In this document: positions 33,691 to 46,728 of the stretch, piece after piece
How positions within the stretch are numbered: position 1 is the first letter of the stretch
Layout of the letters: each line of letters opens with the position of its first letter
Assembly: GCF_036785885.1 (NCBI RefSeq)
Contig: NC_092323.1
Coordinates: 4,752,501-4,816,500, forward strand
Reading direction: 5' to 3'
Origin: Coffea arabica
Lineage: Eukaryota > Streptophyta > Magnoliopsida > Gentianales > Rubiaceae
Length of the DNA: 64,000 nt
Program-made: the position numbers and the translations under genes
The notes under the pieces: generated by a model
What the model saw: only the letters and a program-made list of their open reading frames with translations
Told to the model about the DNA's origin: nothing
Databases searched by the model: none

Positions 33691-36600
33691 ATGATGGAGA
33701 CTGAGGATATTATCAGCCTTCCTGCTAATAGCCCTGGAGATGGAAGTGAAGATAATGATTACGGATGTGAGCCTGGTAAAGTGGATTGTCAATCTGGAAA
33801 GCTTGAGGTTGAAGAAGTTAAGGAAATTGGAGAGATCCTTGGGCACTCAGGTGACTCCGCTGATGGAGATGATCAACTTCTGCTGGCTACTGAAAATGAT
33901 AAAACAATGCATGATAACCCATCCAGCTTGGAAGTTAGTTTTGAACTGACTGAAACTGTAGCAGCAACCTGCTTAAGTCCTGTAAGGCATGCTGGTAATG
34001 GTAGTCTTGCTCTGAAAGATGAAAGCTTTCTCAACAATCACAACACAGATGGTTTTGCTGTTAGTAGTCATGAGATTGGTGCGATTCTATCCCATGTCAT
34101 CATTTTTCCTTTTCAACTCAAACAAAGAATCTAACCTGCAAAAGACTTGAAATTCTGGATCCAAAAGACAATGCTACTTTGCCTCTAGTATTGATAAGCT
34201 CATAAGTTTCCAGCTTTCAATGAGTTTATTCTATAGGTTCCTAATGCTTTGTTTCCCTTAATTTTTCCTTCCAGTGTTATCTGGTGCTAAGAGATCCCAA
34301 GCTACTGTTGACGAGCAGCAACCTTCAGTACAGGTCACCTATAAGTCCTTGACAAGGTATGGAACTTTGTTATTCAAATTCTATATGGTTGACTATTTCT
34401 AAAACAATTCTTCCATTGCTTGATTGCTGATCTCTCTTAATTTATCCAGAGATAGTAAAAGAAAGCTTGAGGAGCTATTACAGCAGTGGTCACAGTGGCA
34501 CGCTCAGCATTGCTCTTCATCAAAAGTAACTTTCATTCAACTTGAATAGATTATATTAGTTGCTATTTGCTTGCGTGCTCATTTTTAAGCCTCCTGTTTG
34601 CTTAATGGTTCTTGTGTCTTTCTTTTTGCGATTAGCTTAGTATTATGTATTGTTCTTACTTTAGTGTTATGTCCTGCCTTAACAAGAAGAAATGCTTTTT
34701 ACCATTGGCAAGATGCTTTTATCCCTAGTAAAGTTAGTAGAGCCTATAAAACAAATTTTTGTTGATGTTGATAGCCAGAACATAGTGAGCTCTAGGTAAT
34801 GTAATAAGAAGTGCTGGGGCTGCTAACTGTTTTAACATAGTTTGCATTCCGACAAGGAAAAGGAACAATTATTCAAGATTGTCTTAATAAGAATGTTCAT
34901 TAGATCATTGCTCTTAGGGTCCAATTCTTGACTGTACTTGATTGGTATTGGAACCAAATTTTCTTTTCTATAACAGATCTGTTTGCCTTTTTGCACATAC
35001 TATCCCAAGTGCTAAAGTGCTACTCTATCAACTCAGGAATCAAGCCAAGTTCTAGAATCTGGTGAAGATACATATTTCCCGGCTCTTCAAGTTGGTGTAG
35101 ATAAGCATTCTGCAGTGGTATATTTGCTTTCCCTTTAGACATGTTCCTTTGTTGGTTTTCAGTTGATACTAAATTAAAGATCTTCATCTATTTTACTTAA
35201 TGCAAAATGAGTTACCTGTGCCATTCAGCTTGTGCATTCCAAAAGTTATAAACGTCTGCCTGCCTGTTTGTGGGAGCTGATAGAGAGAAGGGGGGGGGGG
35301 GTGTAAGCAACAGAAATTCTGTATCTCAACATCTTTGAACAAGCTTAAAAAGAACCTTGTTAGCACACCAATGATCTAATAAATGTCAAAATTGATAATA
35401 GTTCTCAGGTCAAAAGAAGGGCTGGATGGGTGAATCAGCTCATTAGTCGAGGGATTGCTAAATTATAAGCCATATTTTATCACAATGCTTTCTGGTTTTT
35501 TTATTTTTCAGTAAAATATCTACAGAATGTTAGCTAGTGAAAGATAGAAATCAACTGCTCTTTGTTTAATTAGAGTTAGTTTAGGACTCTCCACTGTTTC
35601 CTGTTCTTGGTGCAGTTTAAAATGCTAGTCTTATGCAATTTTCTATCTAGTTTCTCAAACCAAAAAGAAGGGAAAAAAATCCACATAGAGTAGGAGTATA
35701 GGACTGTACTTAGTGTTGTCTCCTGTGTATTCATATCTTCAGATTTGTGTTGAGAAATTGCGATCGCTTGCATGTCTTGATAATCTAATACAATGTAAGA
35801 CTATTTCTGGATTAATAATTTAGCTTCTTATTATGTTCATCTGAATAAATGCAGAATGTGATCTGGATTTGGATTTTCCATTGTCTAGATGAGTTAAATG
35901 CACTTTGTCAAATTTCTTTAATACTATGTTCTTTCAACTCATTTTAGAAATTCTGTTTTCAATGTAGTCTTTTTGGATGGAGAATGAAACTAGGTGCAGA
36001 CAGAACAAGGAAGTCATTCCATTTGATGGAAACTCAGTTCCTGTTTATGATCGTGGATATTCATTAGCTTTAACTGCAATGGATGGTTCAAGTAACTTGG
36101 GGTAAAGGATTTTTCATTCGAAATTGAATATGTACAATTTAGTCCCATGTGTTGTCTCCATTTCCGTGAACATCAGATTGCCCACATATGGATATTATGT
36201 TGTTCAACCATACACTCATGCTTTTCTTTTTCCCTTTCCATTTCCCTTTTAAAATCTAATGTTCTCCTTTGCATGGCAGAGTATTGGAAGTAGTGGAAGG
36301 TTCCCGTTGTTTCAATTGTGGCTCATACAACCATGCACTGAAGGACTGTCCCAAGCCTCGTGATAATATTGCTGTTAACAATGCTCGAAAGCAACATAAA
36401 TCTAGGCGTAACCAAAACCCCAGTTCGCGCAACCCAACTCGATATTATCAGAATTCTCCTGGTGGCAAGTATGATGGACTAAAACCAGGCACTCTTGATT
36501 CTGAAACACGCCAGCTTTTAGGACTTGGGGTATGGTAGCTTTTGGGATTTTCCCATCTGCTTTTAAGAATGCTTCATGTGAACTAAATTGTGGTGAATTG

Positions 36601-37874
36601 GATTCTTTTTTGCAGATCTTGAACTGCAATTATTATTAATTTTTTTTAGGGGGATGCCTTTTAAGTTGCAGTGTTAGGTTTCATGCAAGTTTAAAATTGC
36701 TTATCAAGTGTTTTGTGACTAATTTCTGTAGGAGTTTGATCCACCTCCGTGGCTTAACAGAATGCGAGAAATAGGATACCCACCTGGCTATCTAGGTAAT
36801 CAGGCATTTCCAAGGTCTTTGATTTTTTAAATTTTCTTGTCATTATTACATAGAGGTCTTTAATGAAAGAAAAAATTGTTTTGTTTAGTTTTAACTTGTA
36901 GCCATGTGTTTCCCTTCCACATTTTGAAGTTTTACTCAGAATGTGTTCCGTATTTCTCATTAGACTTTTTCCTTCCAATAAAACTGCGTGCTTTTCAAGT
37001 TTATAATTGAGAAACAGCAATGCAATTTTTCTGCCCTGTTTTGTCCTCCTATTTAGTTGTTTTTTTTTAAATCAATTTCTTGATTGGCAGGAAGATAACC
37101 CGGCTTTTGATGTTCTGAATCTCATTATTTATATAGATGACATGTCATCTTTGATACCTATTGACACGATTTTCTTATCTCTCCTCCATATTCTGAACCT
37201 AGTTGCCTTTATCCTGTGGCCTATAGAAGTGAAAAAAAAAAAAGGCTTTGCATTTCATTTGTTGGTTTTATTGGTCAGTAATTGAACTTTGAATAGCCTT
37301 AAGCAGTATGATGACATCTTGACATTGTTTTGCAGATCCAGACAATGAAGACCAGCCATCGGGTATCACAATCTTTGGTGATGAGGAAAATGGGGAAGAT
37401 ACAGAGGAAGGTGAGATTCTTGATTCAAGCCATCCTGAGCCAGCTAGAAAAATGAGCATTGAATTTCCAGGGGTAAATGCACCAATCCCACAAAATGCAG
37501 ATGAAATGCGCTGGGCAGCTGGGCCTTCAGATCTAAATATGTCTAGAAATCGTTCATACAGCAGATCCAATCGGACATCAGATTCTGGAAGCAGAGGTCA
37601 TTATCATGAGCAGAGGTTGTCAAGGAGCTTTGAAGATGACGAGCCTCCTCCCCCTGGCTGTGAGGTTGGTAGCCCCTCGTGGTCAAGTTATTCTCACAGG
37701 TATGGTGGCTTTGAACCTGGTTATTCACCCCGGAGTCCAGGAGATAGTCGAGTGCCAAGAAGCTCTAGTTTTGACAGATCCTTGTCAGCCAGAGCTAGAA
37801 GAAGCCCCGTTGTCCATAACGATTCTTTAAAGCATTTTCCATATGGTAACTTACCTTACTCATCTCCCAGATAG
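33691..37874 (+). CDS. ZCCHC8-like protein: CCHC zinc knuckle plus PSP domain
   Basis: Eight exons: 33691-34078, 34275-34356, 34450-34525, 35037-35117, 35968-36101, 36280-36529, 36732-36795 and 37336-37874. They give 537 aa. An acidic, disordered N-terminus is followed by one CX2CX4HX4C zinc knuckle (Cys264, Cys267, His272, Cys277), then the PSP domain (GLKPGTLDSETRQLLGLG, then DPPPWLNRMREIGYPPGY; about residues 318-370). The tail is Ser/Arg/Tyr-rich with SPR and RSSSFDRS words. In animals ZCCHC8 is the scaffold of the NEXT complex that feeds nuclear RNA to the exosome; in Arabidopsis two such proteins co-purify with the helicase HEN2. A nuclear RNA surveillance role is therefore likely by family. 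The second in-frame ATG at 33694 is an equal alternative start. Confidence 0.87.
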
Positions 37875-39259
37875 ACTGGCGAATTACAATATTCGGGCTG
37901 TAGAATTAGAATCCCATGTAACATAAGCATGATTCTTCTTGTGATTTAATGTGTAGTTGCAACGGCATGTATGCTGTCCATCAATGGATGGTTGGCATGC
38001 TAAATTTTGGTGTGAAAATTCTGTTCAAATAATTTCTTGCTGTACAGTGAGTAGATGACTAATGACGAGACTAGGCAGATCTGCGGTACGAGTCTCGTCA
38101 TTTATTGTGTATCCTCTGGTTTATGAATTCCAAATTGTCAACAGTAATTGTTAGTTTAATATTGTATCGAACGTGATTTTCTAGTAGGAGCACAACCAAA
38201 GAGGATACTCTGTGGTCTTTGCTTGTGATGCTATCTTCAGGTATCTGTACGGAGCTACGCATGAGATGCTCCCGGCTGCCGAGCTTTACGATTCGCACGA
38301 AGTGGATTAACTTATTGGTTCTGCCGCATCAAGTTTTGCCCTATGATTTGCACAAAGCGTCTCTCTGGGGAGGAGATGTTTTCTTCTGGACGCAAAGTGC
38401 TATCTATAGTTTTCGCAATACTGAGCAGGTACTCTGAGTTCTTAAATTGTGATGTAGTTTTCTACATATTATCTAAATTCTCAATGGGATTTTTTTTTCC
38501 TTTTTCTATTCCATTGTAAATTTAAGTTGTGTGTGTTGTTCCAATCAAAAGGCTATCACAACTGTCATACAAATTCAACATTTTAATGTCGTAACTATGA
38601 TAAAATAAAAATATTTTCTTTTTCAAAATTATTTGTCTCCGTTTGGGATATCAAACGTTTCATGGCGTGACGTTAACAAATAGATTTTGGGTGCAGTATC
38701 CAACTTTCTCTGGCAGAGGTTTAATGATGAAAACCCACTGCGGCTACAAATAATAGCTGACGCGACCGACATCAATCTACGGACAGCATAACAGGCGGCT
38801 GATCACTTGAAATTTTGATCACTTTATGTCTGCCCACCAGCCTATCCCCTCACAATCACAATGGAAGCCACATGTTCGAACCACCACGCCACCAATGGGC
38901 AAGACTAAACTTAAAATAGCCTGGACGCGTCCAATCACAAGAAAAGGTACATATAGTTCGAACACCCAAAAGAGCCCGTGCAGAAGACTGGAACATAAAG
39001 GTCAACATCTCCAACGGAATAATTTTAAGACCAAATAACCAAATGCACTATGAGATACAGATGGGGTCCAAGGGCACTGCAAGTTTGCACAAGGTAAATG
39101 ATGCAGACGTTATTAACACTTCCAACGTTTTAAGAATAGAACCACCGGGAAGAACGATCATAGCCCAAATAGTTAAAACACCAGAATTTCTATCACTGAA
39201 TACGCTTTATTTCTGATACAAATGTAAAAATCTCCAATCTCCTCGCTAGAGAAGAAACT
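37875..39259. other. Intergenic space between two convergent genes
   Basis: The ZCCHC8-like gene and the proteasome gene end towards each other here. A strong inverted repeat lies at 38061-38102. The open frame at 38219-38437 has no family match and no splice link to the upstream gene that I could support. Positions about 38826-38950 contain a TGTTCGAACC word as found in many plant repeats, but no clear element ends. Confidence 0.45.
38061..38102. other. 12-bp inverted repeat (hairpin) downstream of the ZCCHC8-like gene
   Basis: AATGACGAGACT (38061-38072) is repeated exactly as its complement, AGTCTCGTCATT (38091-38102). The 18-base spacer holds the palindrome GCAGATCTGC. It lies about 190 bases after the stop codon, so it may be within the 3' UTR. 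Confidence 0.85.
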
Positions 39260-42200
39260 CTACTCTACTTCCTGCAGGTAATCATCAACTTCAGCTGGTG
39301 AAAGCACCCTGCAAGAATACAAGCAGATTGATACTTTCAATGAAAAAGTCATCAACTAACAAATATCATCCACCTAATTATGCGCATGCTTGTTAAAGAG
39401 AACATCAGTTACTTGCCTAAATTTTCTGTCATTGCCAATAATGCCAATCTCAATGTTTTTGCCAGAAATTTGTCCTTCAAACCTGAGAAGCACATGCAAA
39501 GTAGGTTTATTTAGGACAACTAACAAACGTAAGTGTTTAACCAAGGGAAGAAAGATACTGAATATAAGCTCAAACATGAGCAGACACGCGAATCAGTAAT
39601 TTCAGCCACAAAGCCAATAGGAGGTCAAAACCTGAAAAATGCTCGCTCAAGCTTTCAAGACTTTCAACAAATTATTTGTGGTTATCAACTCTTCTCAAAT
39701 CAACAAATAACAATTACAAACGATTTGAGGTCAAGTGTGGATACTTACCCCTCTTTGAGGGTCAAAATAGCAGTGTGAACAGCGTCATCAAGTTCCATAT
39801 CCTCCGTGTACCTGCATGAAATAGTCATATTGGTTCTTTCGGCAGTATTGGTGCAATAAACTGTATAAAAGCACCTCAACAATCAACGCTACTCAATGAT
39901 CTTTAAGAGGCTTAAGTCAGCTAAGTGGCGAACTTAATCCAAAAAAGTAAACACATTCTTAGTTATCTTAGAATTGCATCTTGCCAGTTGCAATAAGCAA
40001 AAGGTGAGCAATCAAAACTGCATCAGAAACAAGCAAAATTTACAATCATTTCACTTCTATATTGCATTAGAAGAACTGCACAGTTCATTCTCAAAGAAAA
40101 TGCAGTTAAAAGTTGCCACTGCATCTGAAAGATTTGTCAGAAAGATAAAGAAGAAAGAAAATAATAACATTCGAAAAGTAACTGAATTCCACAAACAAAA
40201 TGGGTTTTCCCAGAGACAGTCCACTTAATCAGGATTACAAGAACATTCAATACGTTATCTCGAACGGTAGTAGTTTTAGAATGTGAAAGAAATTTTACAA
40301 CTCAAAACACACTTCACCAGAAAAGAAAATGTGGATATAAGAAAGATAATGCATTAATAAAATCTACAAAAGTACAAAGACTAAAATGAGCAGAAAGTTG
40401 AAGCCGAACTATCACTATAAAATAAGCCATAAAATAGAGGTTCTAGAATTCAGAAATGATAACTACTCACCTCTTTTCGAGAAACGTTTTTGCATTAGAC
40501 ACATTCTTCCCCATAGCTGAAGCTTTCCATGAGAAGTATGAACCTGATGGATCCACCTACGCAAGCAAAAAGCAAAAGAGATATCAAGAATAATCAAAAC
40601 TCCCATGGCACTTAGATAGGCAAACAAAAAATTTGTGACAGCATATTTAAGCTAAGCCAAGCCACAAAATATCTAAGCACCAGAACTGGAGAAATTTGAT
40701 GACATACTTGATAAAGTTGTGGCCCCTTGTCATCATATCCAGCAACCAAGAGTGAAACACCAAATGGTCTTACACCACTACAAGAAAAATAGGGAAAATA
40801 AGAATGATAAAAAATATGGTACTCATTTACAATCTATATCAAAGGTCCAAATGAGGCAAGTATAGTGAAAAGATTAGAACCACAGATTCAGCTCCCGAGA
40901 ACCTCTGGAAAATCATGCTGGTAATTCAGCTTTATGTATCTATCCTAAATTATGTTACTAAATATTTCCACCAAGCAACAGTTGGGAAAAAGAAATGTTA
41001 ATATTGCAAATAATGTCTACCCAAGTAAGATTATCTATATTTACCAGAGAAATGAAGTAGGCCTTCTTTTCTTTTTTCGTTTTTACTTTAGTAATCCAAT
41101 GTACTAACTTCCATGGTTGATTAAATTGTGAAAATGACAGTAAGCACCTGTAGACGGGACTCAGCAAAATGTTTTCAGAGATGAAAACAACTCTGACACC
41201 ACGAATCCCGTGGTATGCAACCAGAAGCCAACTTTCAGGAAAAGAAACCTTCTTAATAAATGTTTTTCATGCTCCACAAAGATTCACTTTTCAAACATTA
41301 TCAGCAACCTTTATGGCAGAACAAAACTATATTTTCACATGGAAAATTAAGAAACTTTGGTTGCCCTCATAAAAGTCAAACTAAGATTTTAACCATATAA
41401 ACTATTCTAGCTCCACCACTATGGAGGTTGCCATGTCTTAACATTAGAAACCGTGATATAGAAGTACTCACTCCATAAGTTGGCCCACTCTGCAACATAC
41501 AGAAATCAATACAAATCCTTTTCTAGGTGAAGCAAATATAGTTGCCAAAAAAAAGTTAGACTTCAAGTGTTAGACATATAAAAGAAACAGCAGTACTATT
41601 GTGAAATAACAACACAATAGTGCTGGAAACCACCAATTACAAACTGAGTTAGATAACAGCATAAACACATTACCCTGATTGAGTAAATTCCTGCATGACA
41701 GTAGCAGTTTCCCGGACAAGTTGTGTAACAGGAACTGGTTCCTGTCAACCAACAGCAAAAAGCAGAAAAGGTAAGCAGCAAACACTAACATTTTATTATC
41801 TTAAATGAAACACAAGATTCCAGAAGCAATGAAGGTGAATTTGCTGCATTCAGGCATGAAGATATCTCAGCAGCATTGCTGCAACTGGAGCATAAGAACC
41901 AATCATTTTCATCACTCTAACTTCAGAAATGTACACAACATATTGAATTGGTAATGAGTAGCTGCCTATCATTTAAGTCATCCTGAAACAGGATTACAGA
42001 TGGACTGCAAACCAACCATGATGAATGCAGCACTACCGAGCTCTTCTGACTCTCAAGAATGCAACATCCAAGGCACTAACGAAAGAGATGCTAACCAACT
42101 TCCAAGGTAGAGTTACCAATTTTACATATATAATACATCTTAATCAAATCTAATCTTGGCTTCTCCTGGAATAGCCATTCCCAGTTTTTTTTTTTGAAAT

Positions 42201-44661
42201 AAGTATATGCCTTATACATAATATTATAATTAAATCAGTGTAAATTAAAAAATCAATAATCTACCTCCCTTAGCTAAAAATGCAATCTCAAAAGAAAAGC
42301 TGTATAACATCATGTTCCCAGAATAGAACTCAAAATGGTACCACTCCCTCTAGAGAAGAAAAAAGCAACTCAATCATGCTCAGAATTCCGTTTACCGAGG
42401 GTTTAATCCTGAACTTCTAAAATTAATATTACACCATTCCACCAAATCATAACACGTCACAGTTTCAGAAAACAGATAGAGAAAAGTTTGAACATTGCTG
42501 CAAAGGGACATCACTTACTTTATACAGCCGATGATATTGCTCGGCTTGCTTCCTACTTTTCCGAACTAGAACTCGGAAATCAGGGCCCATACCACTGCAG
42601 ATATTAGAGAATGTGAAATGTCATTAAAGAGACAAGAATATGTGTCAAAGTGCAGGTGCAAAAACTGAAAGAGGGAGAGAAGCTAGCTTACAAAACAAGT
42701 AATGCTTCAAGTAAGTAACCCATCAACTTTTAAGATGAATATAGGACAAGCTGACAAGACTACCTACTCAATACACTTTCTTCAAGTAGTCAATTGCCCG
42801 TCTACATTTTGATAAGAGCATAGCTAAAACTCAAAAACCAACTCAACCAAAATTCATTTAAGGGGCTAAATACTGGTAATGGTAAAAGTAAAGCACTCCA
42901 AAAGGCATATATGAAACACCTATATCCCCTGTATTTAGCTATTTCCATGTATGCCGCCCTACTGTTGTGCTTTGCAATAGAGTAACTAGCAGTCTAGCTA
43001 AATGCTACTCACAAGATATGCACGTGGTATGGGGAAAAAAATGTTTGACCAAATCAAAAGGAATATGGATCTGATCTATACAACCAGAAGAATATAATAG
43101 AGTAACCTCAAAAGAATGAAATGCTGCATTGCACAAACATAAATAAAATATATACCTGTATACAACTCCAATATTTGGAGTCAAATTCTGGATCTTTTGT
43201 ACCTGAAGCAACCAAATCCAAAAATGGGTTCAGACATTGTTCAGTGAAGAAGCATCTGGAAATTTAGAAAATATAAAGAATTCAAATTCCAACCTAAAAA
43301 AAATCAAGTAGAAACTCTGAGGCAAAATACAACTTGAAAAGAACACAATTAAAGTTGAAAAATAAAAATGAAAAGGCTCTAGACAATAACAGAAATAGTT
43401 CAGTGAAATACATTTGGGATAAGGGGTAACATTGCTTTGATATGAGAAAATGAGATGCATACATATGACATGGATTTTTTTTAAAAAAAAGTTCATGTGG
43501 TATAAGTACAATAGTTCGTACAGAATGAATATGTGTGGGTGTCAAAAATCAAATAACCACACATGACCATACAAGAAAACAGCAAGAGAAAGCTTTCTCC
43601 ACAAAATACAAAATCCAGCAGAACCTTATGTAACCAACTCTGACAGCAAAACATGTTGCCTATCCAAATGCAATGCCACATGCTTGAGCTAAAGTAAATA
43701 ACCATTTCACAAATAAATCACAGAATTGCACAGCATCAAAAGTGGACTTTATTTCTAGTAAAAACTTATGATTTGAACATATCAAGATTCATACTAGTTA
43801 TAGTTGCTATGTCCACGCATCCCATGATTTCCTACGAAAAGGATTATAAAGAGAAAAAAACATAAGTAAAATTCAGGACAACCTAAGAGATACTCTTTAA
43901 AACTTACAGATGTCTCGTCGACCAGGATGGATGGTAATTTTTTCTCAGTTGCAATAACAACACCATTAGCAGCTGCCATGACCAGTATAGACGTGTGAGA
44001 GGATACAGGAAATAGGTGCAACTATACTTGTTCTTTATAAGCCAGCCAGGAGATACAAACTACCCATCATGGAGATATTGTTTGCAATACAAATATAATT
44101 CACAAGAACGCTAAACAAAAAAGAACGCTACTGATATTTCTATACAAAATTGTTAGACCAAAACTACACAAGTTGATTTCATGAAGGTCAGTGCTCTCTA
44201 AGCCTTGTATGTACAGTTTTCCTCATGCGAGTAATTATATTTATGAACTGAGAACCGTATCAGAAACTTAGGTCACTAAATGGTGCAGTGTTTAACTATA
44301 TATTAAGAAATGATGAAGACAAACAAGTATACATGTAATCTGTAAAACTTGGTATCACACGTTGAACCAAACCATCGCGGATGACTAGTACTAAAAAGCA
44401 CATTAAAAGTCCTGAATTACCTTTAATCCCCAATGATGTTTGACCAGACCCAACTGCAGTTAAGGCATGTTCAATCTGAACAAGCTTCCCAGATGGGCTG
44501 TTAAAAATTAAAATCTCTGTAAGGAAACTTGCATAGGGAAAAACCAAACATGCTTAAACAAATAGTATAAGCTTAGTTAGGAACGTAAATTTTTCCAGAA
44601 AAGGGCAAGCAAGTTCGTACCTGAAGGTGGTGAGAGAAAAGGAGTACTGACTATCACCCAT
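39260..44661 (-). CDS. PAB1: 20S proteasome subunit alpha type-2
   Basis: Eleven exons on the minus strand: 44661-44621, 44497-44421, 43972-43908, 43202-43156, 42594-42519, 41741-41674, 40777-40708, 40556-40471, 39811-39749, 39482-39417 and 39308-39260. They give 235 aa, the same length as the Arabidopsis PAB proteins. The last intron uses a GC donor (AG/GCAAGT); the others are GT-AG. The N-terminus YSFSLTTFSPSGKLVQIEHA is the alpha-type signature that gates the 20S core. Other family stretches are readable throughout (SGMGPDFRVLVRKSRKQAE, FGVSLLVAGYDDKGPQ, AEVDDYLQEVE). Alpha subunits lack protease activity and form the outer rings. The exon joins are very secure because phase and protein length both fit. 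Confidence 0.95.
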
Positions 44662-46728
44662 TTGAATCTAAATGGATTTTTCAAGTAAAATCCTGCAAAT
44701 TGACCAATAAATGCCAAAAAAAAAGGGTCATACTTCTTAATCGAATTCATCTACAAACTAGTAATACAGTACAGATGTCAAAATTTTAATAGAAAGTTTT
44801 AATTTCCCCCAACCAGTTTATCCTCGTTACAAATCTATCAACGTCCCTTTTCTTGTACCCTTTTCTTGTACTATCTTGCCTTAGTTACCACTAGAACTGT
44901 TCTCATCCGTCACTTCACTTGGCTGATGGAGCAAAATTGATAGAGAAAGGGAAAAATAAAGCTTTCTCCGCTCATACTCAAACTATGATCGACACATTTC
45001 ACCAAGTAAATTCACAGCTATCCCTAATGTTTGCTAACACTTCGAAGCTCAAAATGCTGCCCGTGGCAGCTAAGGCCGTGGAGATCCACGGAGACTGGAG
45101 GGCGACAGAGCCTCGAGGCGGTAAAAGTAAAAAATTCAATATGCCTTCCCTGTAATTCTTCTGATTACCTCTAACCGACTAAATTTCTAAGCTGTAATTC
45201 TTCTTGTTACCTCTAACCAATTTCTAAGCTGCTATAAGGTTGTGAAAACTTCTCGCCAGCAAACTATAGTTTGAATTGAAAAGCTTCTGCACCACCCGCC
45301 CGATGCAGTCTTGATGTTGCCGTCTGATAAAAGATGATATTGAAATCAAGTTCCGAAGATATGTCTGTCCGTTGGTGATGCCTGAGGAAAAGGAGATGGA
45401 TCAAAGAACGAAACAGGGTTTCAGCGAGACAAGTCAGAAAAAGACCTGGCTTTTGTGGGTGGATTTCTTGTTCCACAAGAACGGTAGCTCAAAACCCATC
45501 TGATCTAGTTACAGCTTTGAATGTTACTGTTAAGGAATTAACCATACGCACTGCAACACCTACCTTGAGTTAAATTCGTTAAAGCCCATCTAAAAGTAGT
45601 GCCCAATATATATTCCATGAGAGGCTACATACATTCAGCCCTTGACTTCCTGCATCAGGGCCCAATTTAAAGAAGCGTCCAATCCAATATTCCATTGTAG
45701 GCTACATTTTGCCCTAGGCTTCTTGGGTTGGTGCAGATATTTTGTCAGCCCACCACTATCTCTTGGCTGCTGACGTGGACAAAGATATTCGACTCACACA
45801 CCCAAAAAAAATACAAGCTAGATTTGATTCAAAAATTTCAGGAAAATATATAAGCTTCTTAGGAGAAGTCAACCACCGGTCATACGCACACTACTTTGGG
45901 ATAAAGTTCTAAATTTGGATTTTTGCTATATTATCTTATAGGACCTTTTTTTAAAGATTTAAAGTATGAATTTTAATATATTTTCTTTGTGTGAAGTGAA
46001 GGAAAATTTTACAAAATAGTTGCTTATATCTTTTTTAATCTCTCGAGTGGATAGCAAAATTAGATCCTACGATACCTGTATAAAATTCACAAAAAGCGAA
46101 AGTAAAATTGTCGAAGTCGAAAAACCATCAAAAGAGATGGTTGTACTTTGTGTGTGCAATGGATGATTGTGAGTTTTTTTGTAATCATTATATTATCTCA
46201 TATATAGATATTAACCAATTAGAACAACTGTTTTTATTTGTAAAATGGATGAATATTATAGTTTTTGAAATCACATAGGGGCTTTCCTGTAAGTTGATTA
46301 AACCACGGGGAGTTTTTTTTTTTTTTTTTTTACAGTTTACCCTTATATATAATAGGGTATTTTTGTCATTTCATTTACCTACATTAGTTTTGATAATTTC
46401 CGTTGCTTTTCAGCTTAATTTAAATTATGAAGTGTTATATTATATGTTTTGAAACTACAATGGGATTTCCTATATATTCACTTAACCACTATTGATAATT
46501 TTTTTTTTTTTTTTGGCTTTTCCCTATATTCACTTAATTTGTACGTACTAGACGTGTTTCCAACTCAAATGAGAGGGACAGTAGTCAGTCACTAAATTGT
46601 AAATTCTTTGGGTCTACTCCCAAGTCTCCTATTTTCAGAACAGATGGATGTTCATCGAATTATATAGATATTCTTTCAACACAACATGGGTCAACGAAAA
46701 AGATTTTGAAAATCTACCAAACTACGAA
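44662..46728. other. Promoter side of the proteasome gene and intergenic DNA
   Basis: Positions 44662 to about 45600 should hold the 5' UTR and promoter of the minus-strand proteasome gene. The rest is AT-rich with poly-T runs near 46313 and 46500. No gene is supported; the open frames at 44919-45155 and 45264-45476 show no family match. Confidence 0.4.

Noticed and set aside
38219-38437. 72-codon frame as an extra exon of the ZCCHC8-like gene
   Set aside because: The upstream gene already ends with a good stop codon and family-like tail; no donor that would skip it was seen.
38860-38900. TGTTCGAACC word as the B box of a SINE
   Set aside because: No matching A box, no poly-A or T tail and no flanking duplication were seen.
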